Shown: positions 1 to 11,066 of the stretch, one piece after another
How positions within the stretch are numbered: the stretch's first letter is position 1
How the letters are laid out: the number at the start of each line of letters is the position of its first letter
DNA from: Polytrichum commune
Taxonomy: Eukaryota > Streptophyta > Polytrichopsida > Polytrichales > Polytrichaceae
Length of the DNA: 64,000 nt
Direction of reading: 5' to 3'
NCBI GenBank assembly: GCA_950295325.1
Contig: OX485803.1
Span: 34,487,554 to 34,551,553, forward strand
Notes under the pieces: generated by a model
What the model saw: the letters and a program-made list of their open reading frames with translations, nothing else
Database searches by the model: none
Told to the model about the DNA's origin: nothing
Made by a program: the position numbers and the translations under genes

Positions 1-304
1 TTAAATGTCAATTCGTCAAGCAAACAAAGACAAGAGCATAATAGCCTAGCCACAATCCAATGAGCAAAACTCAAGGAAGCCCATAAGCGCTTCATGAGCC
101 TTTAGATTGTAAAACCCTAGAAACCAAGTGCAAACCCCAACAAGAACAATCAAGGTAGTCATTGAGGACTATTATCATATGACAACAATGGATGAAAATG
201 TGAATTGGATGGAACTAGCACATCTATTGTCAATTTTTCTCTAAACCATGGGGCCCCCTTTTGTACATCTATCTTTACTTCAACATTCTTGATAGCCTTT
301 CTAA
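1..304. other. Unassigned AT-rich DNA
   Basis: No credible exon, RNA gene or repeat was found here. The sequence runs into the 221-bp tandem repeat that begins near position 305. Confidence 0.5.
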
Positions 305-975
305 ATGTACACACTAGGAAAAAAAGTATTACCTCTCCCTTATGTATATTATGTACGCTAATGCCTCAAAGAATACTCCTTCTTACACTCACGTTAGTTC
401 ATACCACATATGAAGAGTCCATTCCCCAGGGCCCATACACGTAACTCAATCCGAAGCTGCTAAAATCAAATGTTTAGTATCATGGATTCCTCTTAATGTT
501 CACTCTTGTATTGTCAAGTAGGTTGCTCTACACACTAGGATATAGTTTTACCTCTCCCTTATGTATACTACGTACGCTAATGCCTCAAATAATACTCCTT
601 CTTACACTCACCTTAGTTCATACCACATATGAAGAGTCCATCGCCCAAGGCCCATACATGTAACTCAATCCGAAGCTGCCCAAATCAAATATTTAGTATC
701 ATGGATTCCTCTTAATGTTCTCTCTTGTATTGTCAAGTAGGTTGCTCTACACACTTGGAAATAGCATTACCTCTCCCTTATGTATACTATGTACGTTAAT
801 GCCTCAAATAATACTCCTTACACTCACGTTAGTTCATACCACATATGAAGAGTCCATCGCCCAAGGCCCATACATGTAACTCAATCCAAAGCTGCCAAAA
901 TCAAATATTTAGTATCATGGATTCCTCGTAATGTTCTCTCTTGTATTGTCAAGTAGGTTGCTCCTCTTCATGAAT
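305..975. repeat. Tandem repeat, three ~221-bp units
   Basis: Three successive units begin near 309, 531 and 751 with ACACACTAGG or ACACACTTGG. Each contains ACCTCTCCCTTATGTATA, then CATACCACATATGAAGAGTCC, and ends near GTCAAGTAGGTTGCTC. The units differ by scattered substitutions and small indels, so the array is not freshly homogenised. No protein-coding pattern is seen in it. Confidence 0.85.
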
Positions 976-1063
976 TAACAAATTTTCAACCATTGAGAAG
1001 CTTTTGGAATGGTGCATTCTAATCAGCTATTCTAAAGGGGATTGTTGTGTCTGCATGTGGTAG

Positions 1064-1267
1064 TTGAGTGATGTTGACGAAGGGAAGAAGACGCTAGTGG
1101 ACTGGACCTACGAGGTCAACCCTGTGGCCACGCAAACGCACGAGCAACTCACGGAGTTCATGATCCAATTCTACACCGAGAATCTAAAACATCTTGAAAC
1201 AGCCGCACAGAAGGCTACCACTTGCACAGTTCCTATTGCTAACGACCCGCTTAAAAGCCACATGTGA
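1064..1267 (+). CDS. Possible orphan exon or gene fragment
   Basis: This 67-codon open stretch is richer in G and C than its surroundings and uses third-position C/G often, unlike the flanking AT-rich DNA. It encodes a charged segment (DEGKKTLVDWTYEVN near the start) and ends at a TGA at 1265-1267. There is no upstream ATG in frame; it opens just after a pyrimidine-rich, AG-ending stretch (TGTGGTAG) that could be a splice acceptor. I do not recognise the family. It may be the last exon of a decayed gene or a captured fragment. Confidence 0.25.
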   Translation: MSDVDEGKKTLVDWTYEVNPVATQTHEQLTEFMIQFYTENLKHLETAAQKATTCTVPIANDPLKSHM

Positions 1268-2492
1268 TCGATCATGGAGTATCTCTTTCCACATGAATAA
1301 ATAAGAATCTTTGGGAAGCGCGAAGTACTAAAGATTGCACCACTTCCAATGAGTTTGGTTATGCTTTTGAGATCTATTATGTCGCAGTAAACGTATTATA
1401 CATATGCTATAAAAACAATCAACACATCTAAATTATGGAAAATAAATTAAAATTTTGTCAAAAAAGGAAATGCCTATGCGGACAGAGTTGTCTACAATGC
1501 AAACTTTATATCAGTGGATTGAAGGATTAACTCAGGCATTTGCATCGAATGTTTTTATGCATGACATCCAAAACAAAAATATGGGTTGAATATTAAGGTT
1601 CATAAGTGGTTTTGCTTGATGGAGATCATGAGATATTGGGGTTCGATTACCTCACTAACACATACAATAGATGTGATTTGTATCTCGACCTTTACAATTG
1701 TTCTAATGATACCATTACCCAATAACTTTGGTGAGAGAGAGAGAGACCGACTTTTTAGAGTTGGCTTGAGTAAGGGGCGCTTCACGTCCTATGAAGAGAT
1801 AAGGTTGCACTTTCCAACTCAATCAGCTATGTTTCTTAAGGCCCAAACCGCACGGGAGGAACGGCAATGAGTTGGATGAATAGCATTGGTTCAAATGAGC
1901 AAGTGGTTGCCACATGAGAGGAAGTATGGGGAGTGGCAACAATGATTTTTTAGCTTCGGATTTAGCTTTGGATCTTGCTTCGGGATCTACTTGGCAATAA
2001 AGTAGAGTGACATGGCACAATAAATGTAGTTCGCAACTACCGGGCACTAGTGCCCAGAAGTCCACAATGTAAGAAGAAAAACGAGGAAAAAGAGACTTTT
2101 CTTGGGCAAGGTACCATGTTGGAGGAAGTTGTGAAACTTCCTCTGCCTCTCGTGTGGCAAGGGCCTTAGGAGGTCAAGTAATCACGAAATACCTTCATCA
2201 TTTGGGTTAGTACTTGTGTGCCATGGAGCCGTGTACAATGAGACCCAATGCAATGTGAGGGTTCCTAGAGAGTCAGGTGGCAAAGAATACTTGGCACAAT
2301 GAAATGTTGGCTGACCTATATCCTTGAAGTCCGGTTATGAGTAACTACCCAACATGCCACCAATGGTCCACTTCACACATGAATCTCACTACAGTAGTTG
2401 GCTTCTTCTAATATGAAATTTGGACAAACAAGAGCCCCACATTTCATGGAGTTCGCAAGGGGGGACGTTAAATACCCCCCCATGAACTTTTA
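1268..2492. other. Intergenic DNA, no gene recognised
   Basis: Mixed-composition sequence with a short GA run near 1735-1746. Short open frames on both strands around 1586-2065 overlap each other and lack coding features, so none is called. Confidence 0.5.
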
Positions 2493-2859
2493 GGGGCATG
2501 TCGGACCAAAAAAGCAGGTTGCCCGCCTCCCCACGCCGTTGATGTCATCAACGGACATGGATGTCACTGTTCCGTCCATCGCGAAAGATGCATAATACAG
2601 GCGGATGTCATTCACGTTCGCGTCATTCTGGACATGTACTTCGTCATGCCGCAATAATCGGATCTAAAACCCTTAGATCTAAGGGTTCAGATAATGGCGG
2701 CTAAGGTTGTGGCAGCCGTAAAGGCCAGTCGTTAGATGTAGGTATGACTTGATCTACGGCCAAGAAGACTTGGTGGTTAGAAAGGGTAGTCCCCCGAAGG
2801 GAGCGCGGGGGCTCATTCTCTCTCTATCTTATTCTAGTGGTTAGACTTCTTTCTCACAC

Positions 2860-3842
2860 ATTCTTTGTCGCGCACCTCTCCATGAGGAGTGCCCGAAACA
2901 CCATGGGCACAAGGGGGACCCCGGAGTGACACCCGGGACTTGTGGCGCCGTTGGTGAGAGGGCCCAAGTGATCCTAGTGTGGGTGAGGTCCCCGGGCGTT
3001 GGGAACGCCTCCCACCCACGGAGACTAGGATGCACAAGGGTAAGGCCATAAGCTATGCGTAGCTCATGGCGTGGTGATTCTAGAATGCTCAAGAACACCT
3101 TAATCGGAGGTGTGAGCTAGGAGTTATGGCCATTTGAGTGGGGCGCTGTCCCGGGACAGCGCCCTGGTACAGCAGTGCCGGGAGTGATTCCCGGGACTGC
3201 AAAGGTTCAAACAGGCATAACTTCCTCACCACTTGCCCGAATGGGGCAAGTGAGGAGTCCATCGGCATCTACGTGAAGCGTAGATGAAGATGGAGTGGTT
3301 GGTTGTTATGATCAGACATCATACAAGGAAGTTATGATGGTCTGAAGCTGTGGGGGCTTCTAGGCCCAGCGGCTAAGGGAAAATGTCCACTTGGCCCCAA
3401 CTCTTGGTAGAGAGACAAGAGGTTGGTTGACGGTGGGGTAGGGGCCCCGTGTAGAGTCCTAGAGGCTTATATGGGTGAGGTGGTGTGGCCTCACCCACCC
3501 GAGGCCGAACGGCACGGCCTCCATGGGCATTGGCCCATTGTGAGGCCATAGTTGCCTAGTATGGTTCGGGTTGTTGTAGTGTTGCTCCGGCAACGCGATG
3601 ATCAACATAGGATTGGACTTCCATGGATGGAAGTCCACATCCAAGAAATGAGTTACCGATTAAGGGGTGAGTCCCGAAAGCAAAGTAGGAGGGTTGGTTC
3701 CCTCCTATGAACTATAAGGTCCGGGGTAGGAGGAGCTAACCATTAGCATGGCGGAATGCGAATGGTTAGCGCTCGTAACCTTTGCTAGAATTGAAAATTG
3801 GCAAGATTGTCAAGGGGGGCTAGCAAGGGTTGCGACATTCTT
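2860..3842. repeat. Insert in left arm, partly homologous to inserts in the palindromic array
   Basis: This GC-richer segment interrupts the left arm of the large inverted-repeat element. The part at about 3165-3350 (CCGGGACTGC, then AAACAGGCATAACTTCCT, GGGGCAAGTGAGG, CCATCGGCATCTAC, GGTCTGAAGCTG) is clearly related to two segments at 51.77-51.96 and 52.25-52.45 kb. It is therefore a dispersed repeat present in at least three copies in this window. No coding function is visible. Confidence 0.7.
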
Positions 3843-4511
3843 GTGGTTAACATGACTCTTCTCTTTGCCCCCTCTTCATGTAGGTAGATGCAATTAGTTG
3901 TTGAAATATAAGAATAAGAATGAGGAACAAAGATATTTATGAGCCCTATGAATGTTTAATAACATGATTTTTGAACCCTATAAATGTTGAATAACGGGGT
4001 TTTTGACCTTATGAATGTTGAATGATAGGATTTTGAACCCTATTGAAGAGATATGTTATTATCTAGTTGCATTAGCTTTGATATCTTAGGTTATTGGATG
4101 TTACTTAATGGTTATTTAATCTTTCATTCCAAGAGTTCTTGCCTTAGTCTATACACTAGTTTATGTGTTAACCTTTACATTATTGTTAGATCAGTCTTCT
4201 GCAATAATCTTCTATCTTAGTCTCATGTATTACGTTCTGTATTGGAATCTACATTAGTCTTCTGCATCAATCTCCTATATTAAACTTTTATATTACGTTT
4301 TACATTAGTCCGCTGCATTAACCTTTTATCTTAGTTCCCTATAGTAGATTCTACATTACACCATGCATTCGTCTCATGCATTAACTTCTACATTATTCTC
4401 ATGCACTATGTTCGGTATTATTCCTCTGCATTAGGATTCATGTTGGGCTTACGCTACTTTTTTTCATTAGCCTTCTATATCAATATTATGAATTCGTTCT
4501 TTGTGTTCATG

Positions 4512-4735
4512 TGCTGCAGGTTATGCAATAATGTACTGCATGTTATGCAGTAACGTATTGCATGTTATGCAGTAACGTACTGCGTGTTATGCAGTAACGT
4601 ACTGCGTGTTATGCAGTAACGTACTGCGTGTTATGCAGTAACGTACTGCGTGTTATGCAGTAACGTACTGCGTGTTATGCACTAAGATATTGCATGTTAT
4701 ACAATAGTATCTTGCGTGTCATACAGTAGTGTTCG
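4512..4735. repeat. 22-bp minisatellite in the loop of the inverted-repeat element
   Basis: About ten units of roughly TGTTATGCAGTAACGTACTG plus CG. The five central units are identical and the outer ones are degenerate (ATGTACTGCA at the left, ATATTGCATG at the right). A homogeneous centre with decayed edges is the usual pattern of slippage or unequal exchange. Confidence 0.9.
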
Positions 4736-4999
4736 ACAATCCTCTATATTAGGCCCTACATTGGTCTCCTACACTATGGGAATTAGAAGATCATTGCTTG
4801 GAGGCACTAGAGTAGTACACCCATTCGGCTAATCTTGTGGATTGCTACTTACTTGGAGTAATAATTGTCATCACACTTGTCGAGCAAATAAGACGTACAA
4901 GCTTTTCATAGGAGCATGCCTCTTAAACCTCAAACTTTCGTGCCTGAAATATATATTAAAAATGAAGGCGAATTAAATTTTACAAGTATAATAACTCAA

Positions 5000-6560
5000 T
5001 ATGCACATATCAATCAATTTACATAGGAAATTTAAAGATATAAGTATACATATGAAAACACAAGACTGTGAATGACAAAAATACTCCAAGTCCATGTAGT
5101 ATAGCTTCTGTGATTCGAAGTTGTAGTTATGCTAATACTCAGTTATTCAAATATTCACAATATGATTTGTCAGGTATATCAATCAATTACTCATATAATA
5201 TATGTTATTTGTATTTGTCATTATGTGATAATCATAATATATTGTCATTAAGCTGGGGTGGCACTCAAAAGTTCAATTATTTGTAATTATGATGTCATTC
5301 ATGGTTGTGATGTCTTTCATGATGAGGATGTCATTCATAATTGTGAAGATATTAATCCCAGGTCCTCCGGGATTCACACTATGGTCATATGGTCATTAAA
5401 TCAGTTGGGCACTTTGTCATTGAGTCTTGTACTTTAGTTAATCACCTATGTAGCCATGTGGAATATGATGTTGTATTTAGATGCAAGGGAATGCTACATG
5501 GACTTCAATTAGGTATAGAATAAATCACAACAAGAAAACATTAATATGAAGAACATGAATAACAACGTGAATGATATAGTGTTCAAAATATATACAAGGT
5601 ATGTTAAAGGACTATAAGATTTAATATAGAACGTGGTACTAATCTGAATAAATAGGTGGATTCAATGTAGATATTTCATACAAGTTACAAAATAATAACA
5701 TACATATGGAAATGACATACATATGAAAACACAAGACTGTGAATGACAGAAATGTTTAAGTGTGGGTTTTTTTTAGGGAGAAGCATTTCCAAGAAGCCTT
5801 AATAACGCTTGAAAGAGTTGTCACCGCCTTTCTCTGGGAACGATGATACGGTGGGCATAGCATGCAATATTGCGACGCCGCGTGCAATGAGTTCTTTCTG
5901 CTTGCCTTTGATGTGGTTCAAATCAGCGAGCAAATAAAGATGAAATGACGAGTAAATTTTTGCATTCAAGCAAGACAATCCGAGACTTGTCCTCTGACCC
6001 AAAATTACATCGGTGTCTGTTATCCTGACAACCAAACAATGAATGGTTGGTCTGGACCACTGAATGACATAGATGGACATGTAATTCATTATAAATAACA
6101 CATGAACGTCATGTGCAAATAGTTGGATCAATGAATGGTAGTTCAAAAATGGTTCATGGGAAAGATGAGTGAAGTAAACATTAATCATGAAGGACTGAAG
6201 GTTTTGATAAATGGTATTGCAACATTAACCATAATGTGTGCACATCGTCCAACAAGAGTATGTGCGCATACCAAGAGGATCACAACACGGAACTACGGAG
6301 CCCTAAACACAAAAGTGACAAATGAGCACCTAGTGTAACCTAACTCTTAGATCTCAGATCCTAGATCCGATTATTGCGGCATGACGAAATACATATCATG
6401 AATGACGCGAACGTGAATGACATCCGTCTGTATTATGCGTTGTCGCGATGGACGGAACAATGATATCTAAAATTACATCGGTGTCTGCTATTTAGACAAT
6501 GAAATAGTGAATGGCTGGTCTGGAACACTAAATGACATAGATGGACATATAATTCATTAT
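5000..6560. repeat. Internal direct repeats of the loop region
   Basis: Two pairs of direct repeats are visible. CATATGAAAACACAAGACTG occurs near 5050 and again near 5725. A block of roughly 95 bp starting AAAATTACATCGGTGTCTG occurs near 6001 and again near 6471, both followed by AATGACATAGATGGACAT. They suggest repeated local duplication inside the element. Confidence 0.75.
5799..6188 (-). CDS. Possible captured exon of unknown origin
   Basis: An open minus-strand stretch lies inside the loop of the inverted-repeat element. Its C-terminal half, about residues 60-129, is protein-like (KGKQKELIARGVAILHAMP) and coded by DNA with more CpG than the flanks. The N-terminal half is low quality and overlaps one of the direct repeats. 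I do not recognise the family. It could be a host exon picked up by the element, or chance; there is no promoter or clear splice pair to support expression. Confidence 0.2.
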   Translation of the reverse strand: MINVYFTHLSHEPFLNYHSLIQLFAHDVHVLFIMNYMSIYVIQWSRPTIHCLVVRITDTDVILGQRTSLGLSCLNAKIYSSFHLYLLADLNHIKGKQKELIARGVAILHAMPTVSSFPEKGGDNSFKRY

Positions 6561-8409
6561 AAAGAGTATAGACTAAGACAAAAACTACTGGAATGAAATA
6601 TTAAATAACCATTAAGTAACATCCAATAACCTAAGATATCAAACCTAATGCAACTAAATAATAACACATCTCTTCAATAGAGTTCAAAACCCTATCATTC
6701 AACATTCATAAGATTCAAAAACCCCATTATTCAACATTTATAGGGTTCAAAAACCATGTTATTCAACATTCATAGGGCTCATAAACCTCTTTGTTCCTCA
6801 TTCTTATTCTTGTACTTCAACAACTAATTGCATCTACCTACATGGAGAGAGGGCAAATGGAAGAGTCGTGCTAATCACAAGAATGTGTGAGAGAGAAGTC
6901 TAGTTCTAACCACTAGAATAAGAGAGAGAGAGAGAGAGCTGGGCATTTCTTGGTAAGAGCTAAGCTTGTATTCAAGCATAGTCCTATTCAGAAAACATCC
7001 TCCATATGGAGGCCATTCCATTCATATACATATCTTTGTACTATTTAACAAAAACCCGGGTGGGTGGGTGGGATCCCTCCTCATATCAGTACAATACATG
7101 TCTTAGTAGGTCTACTATAAGGTGTAACCATGGTTTGACACCTTCTCTTGCATACAACTCATATTCAACTAACTCTATATACCTTGCATTTCTTTGAAGT
7201 TACTATGTATATACTATACAACTCCTTAGTCAAAAACTTGGAAGGACCATTGTCATCATGTGCACTTCAAAATATAACCCAATAATCAATATATGTGTAA
7301 GTATTCATCATCTCCATCAAGGAATACATACAATATATGAGCACTAAGTGTATGAATCCAAAAAGGTAAACAAACTCTAAGGATGTCGTTCAAAATTGTG
7401 AAGGGTCTGCCTCACCTGTGCCCATGCAACCAACCAACAAAAAATGAGGATTAGTCACGTACACGAGGTGAATAACAGCAGAACCCAATTGTTATCTATG
7501 TCACACAATCAAACAACGATACATCTATTGATTTTGCATTACCACATACTCCGTAAGAGAGTATTTTACCTGTTCCTTTGCCATTGAAGTTTCTTGTGGG
7601 GTCAGATTGAAGCACTTAGCCTAAATCACCCACTAGTTAACTTCCTCTACCCTAATCACAGAGTTTACCAAAGATAACCGTTTAGTGCGGTTCAACCTTT
7701 GAGTGAAAAGGAGCTTTCTCAAGTCCTTGCTCTTGATATATGATTAGGTTTACAATCTTGTCCGTAGATGCCATGAGTAGAATCTATGGTGGACAATAGT
7801 TAGGTAGAGTTCTTCTAACCCTAAGGTACTTATCCTTTAAAGATTAGATTTACAGATCTCAGTAATTTATGTTTGGCAAAGTAAAAACAAAGTATAGAGA
7901 GAGAGAGAGAGAGAGAGAGAACCCCCGCGCTCCTTTCGGGGGACTATTATTTCCAACCACCAAGTCTTCTTGGCTATAGATCAAGTCATACCTACATCTA
8001 ACGGCTGGCCTTTACGGCCGCCACAACCTTAGCCCCCATTATCTAAACCCCTATATCTAAGGGTCTTACATCCGATTATTGCGGCATGACGAATGACATC
8101 ACTTGAATGACATCCGCCTGTGTTATACGTCTTTCACGATGGACGGAACAGTAACATCCATGTCCGTTGATGACATAAACGGCGTGGGAAGGCTGGCAGC
8201 CTGTTTTTTTGGTCTGACATGCCCCCTATATATATACACCTAATTTATTACAATCCATGCCTAAGCACCGGGCTGTTAACTGATTAAATTCGGCCACATG
8301 TCAACCTAACACCCATGCACTTTTAAAATGAATGTGTTTTTCCATACACACATGCCAAGCATGGTCATGACCAAAGATGGATTGGTATATAAGTAGGTGG
8401 AAGCGTAGT

Positions 8410-8418
8410 ATCAATACC
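8410..8418. repeat. Target-site duplication, left copy (ATCAATACC)
   Basis: ATCAATACC directly abuts the left end of the foldback element and is repeated exactly at 9581-9589. Nine base pairs is the length typical of Mutator-like elements. Confidence 0.85.
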
Positions 8419-9580
8419 GGCAGACGATATGCTACCCCCTACGAGCTTTTCAGGGGGGAGAATATTCTATCAGGGGGCAGCCCCCGACATTTTCCTGCAC
8501 CCGCCCGAAAACTGCTGCCCGCCCGCCCGATTTCGAAAAAACTAGTGTACTTGCATTTTTGAAGGCTACTTGTCCACAAATCCCATATTGAGTGCACTTC
8601 ATTTTCAAGGTCTCAAATGCAATATATATGTTCACTTCCATTGAGTAAATAAGCAATTGACTAGATTTCATTTTCAAAGTGAAACCGTCAATAAAGCATG
8701 CAATTAACTTGGAAGTCAAAAATATTACAAAATCCTCATTACTGCTGAGGTTATAATTTTTGTCACTTACAATTGAAAGGGACTTTGTCATTCTAAATGA
8801 AACTAAAATTTATGGTTTATTTTTATATTTTTACATTTTTATAATATATTTAATACCTTCTACTATCACACAGTTTTCATATGCATTTAAATTAGTTAAG
8901 TAAGATTGAATGCAACTAAGTCTAATAATTTCTGATTAATCCTAATTATAGAAACACAGATGGACACTGTATAGGGTGTAGTACACGGCTTTGGACATCG
9001 AGGAACACATAAGCATTGTGAAGAACATGGATGTCATTCATTGTCCTTCATCGTTTCTCATGTGTCCTTCATCGTCGCGAATATGTTAGACTTAGTTGCA
9101 TTCAATCTTACTAACTAGTTTAAATGCATATGAAAACTGTGATAGTAGAAGGTATTAAATATATTATAAAAATATAAAAATAAACCATAAATTTTAGTTT
9201 CATTTTAGAATGACAAAGTCCCTTTCAATTGTAAGTGACAAAAATTATAACCTCAGCAGTAATGAGGATTTTGTAATATTTTTGACTTCCAAGTTAATTA
9301 CATGCTTTATTGACGGTTTCACTTTGAAAATGAAATCTAGTCAATTGCTTATTTACTCAATGGAAGTGAACATATATATTGCATTTGAGACCTTGAAAAT
9401 GAAGTGCACTCAATATGGGATTTGTGGACAAGTAGCCTTCAAAAATGCAAGTACACTAGTTTTTTCGAAATCGGGCGAGCGGGCAGCAGTTTTCGGGCGG
9501 GTGCAAGAAAAATGTCGGGGGCTGCCCCCTGACAGAATATTCCCCCCGAAAAGCTCGTAGGGGGTAGCATATCGTCTGCC
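8419..9580. mobile_element. Foldback Mutator-like MITE with ~500-bp inverted arms
   Basis: The left arm (8419 to about 8925, starting GGCAGACGATATGCTACC) and right arm (about 9086 to 9580, ending GGTAGCATATCGTCTGCC) are near-identical inverted copies. They are separated by a spacer of about 160 bp that contains CATTGTCCTTCATCG-type sequence. A perfect 9-bp duplication, ATCAATACC, flanks it. The high arm identity suggests recent insertion or arm conversion. The mirrored open frames in the two arms follow from the inverted structure and are not called as genes. Assignment to Mutator rests on duplication length and long inverted ends, as no transposase is present. Confidence 0.88.
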
Positions 9581-9589
9581 ATCAATACC
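9581..9589. repeat. Target-site duplication, right copy (ATCAATACC)
   Basis: Exact copy of 8410-8418, directly abutting the right end of the foldback element. Confidence 0.85.
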
Positions 9590-10323
9590 TGTATGATCAC
9601 TAAAGGAAGGGAAATCTTTCCAGATTAACCTCTTCCAATTTCTGCATCTCAACTCAAGTTTTGACAGTTGCAACGACAGTCGTCAAGATTCACAAGTGCT
9701 GACCGGAATCTGAATGATCCCATCCTCTGAATGATCCCACGCAATGACCGGACCTGCATGAGGAGTTGAATGCGTCCATTGTAGGGCCCATGTACCTTGG
9801 ATATGGCAGCCGCAAAACATCTAAACTCTTGTGTCCACCACCAGTGGGAAGAAGCGGAGCTCGAGTGCCTATTGCAGGGTCTGTGTCTACTGCGGTTATT
9901 GTAGGCTTTGGGAATAATAATAGTAATAACAATAAGGCGCCTCTAAAATAATGTGCAAAGTGCTGTACAGGCGGTGGTTGTGGTAGTGGTAGAGGGCTTC
10001 TAGAAAGATAGCCAGTCTGTCGCCTGCAATTTCCTGCACAACAACTTAAAAGCAGTGCATGCACATTCAATACATCCAGTGATTCCAGTCACGTGGCATG
10101 CAGGAGGAGAAACTGTTTTGGCTTGAGGGGAAACTTCACAAGGCTTCCCAATTCTGCTTATTTTTCAACTTAGAAGGGTGAAAGGAAGTAGCTTCAACTT
10201 AGAAGGGTAAAGTAAAGTAATGTAACTTGAGGGGAGTGCGTGTTAATAGAATATCATGTTTACTGCTGCTTCCCTTGAATGTCGGGTTCAGTTACGAAGG
10301 GAATGGAATCACTTGTCCATATA
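9590..10323. other. Intergenic DNA, no gene called
   Basis: Contains overlapping open frames on both strands near 9690-10070, with a short run of asparagine-type codons (AATAATAATAG). GCTTCAACTTAGAAGGGT-like sequence is duplicated near 10165-10210. Nothing is recognised. Confidence 0.4.
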
Positions 10324-11066
10324 CAGTCTACCCTGGTTAATACGACACTCCTTTATCGACACCCTCGATATTATGACACATTTTTGTGAGACCAAACTTT
10401 TCGGTTCCAAACTCCCTCTTTTTTTATACGACTACCACACTCGATAATGCGACATTTAGAATCTCCGTTTCGTCATATTAAAGAGGTAGTTCATGTTAAA
10501 ATTCCTTTCATCTATGTTATGTACATCTAAAATACTTGGCACCTTACTTATCATTGAGAACTTAGTGGTAATTAGGGTTATTAGTGTAGAATGGACATGG
10601 TTAGGGTTAGAGTGGCCTCATGCCTAGTATGTTGCCTTGTACATGGGTGATATAGTATCATCAGTATTTTGATGCTAAACACCATGCATCATCGTTGTCT
10701 AGTTTCTTATTAGGAAACTCTTTATGTTTTGGAGTTAATGAGATTATTAGTTTTCAAAAGTTAGTAGGGAATTTAGATAGGATCACAGTTGCTAATTTGG
10801 GTAGGCAACACTAGAGATCTTTGGACTCCTATTTCAAGAGTTCTTGAGAATATTTGCATTTGTTTGGAGTTATAAGTTATTATTTCATACCATCTATATT
10901 GCTTAAACTCGTTGCATGGATTTTTAAGCTCGTATTACTTATGTTTTCATATTCCCTCAATAATATGACAACTTTATGCCATTTGTCATATTAATGAGAA
11001 GGCAACACCTAGATAATATGACTTTTTTGTGTTTCCCAAACATGTCATACTAAAGAGGGAGAATGG
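10324..11066. mobile_element. Pogo-like (Tc1/mariner superfamily) non-autonomous element
   Basis: The left end CAGTCTACCCTGGTTAATAC resembles the CAG-starting ends of pogo/Tigger elements. The right end is its diverged inverse (GTCATACTAAAGAGGGAGAA, ending at 11066). A TA dinucleotide flanks both sides (10322-10323 and 11067-11068), as expected for the superfamily. Subterminal motifs of the type CATATTAAAGAGG and AATATGACA recur inside. No transposase frame remains. The ends have drifted, so the insertion is old. Confidence 0.6.

Larger units (their letters stand above)
2493..8225. mobile_element. Large inverted-repeat (foldback-type) element
   Basis: The left end (GGGGCATGTCGGACC at 2493) is mirrored by the right end (GGTCTGACATGCCCC ending 8225). 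Outer arms 2493-2860 and about 7900-8225 match in inverse order through the CGTTGATGtCATcAACGG block, a TCCGATTATTGCGGCATGAC block and the CCAAGAAGACTTGGTGGTT block. Inner arms 3843-4155 and 6545-6880 also match in inverse order. A further partial copy of the terminal block lies at 6345-6470. The arms are interrupted by unrelated inserts (2860-3840; 6940-7900). No transposase was recognised inside and no clear target duplication was found, so the superfamily is open. It could also be two related elements inserted head-to-head. Confidence 0.65.

Noticed and set aside
8450-9560. Two near-identical ~113-residue frames on opposite strands
   Set aside because: They are the two arms of the foldback element; mirrored frames are expected from the inverted structure and show no protein family.
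9690-10070. Overlapping frames on both strands, one ending in an Asn-rich tail
   Set aside because: No family resemblance, no splice context that fixes either strand, and low-complexity composition.
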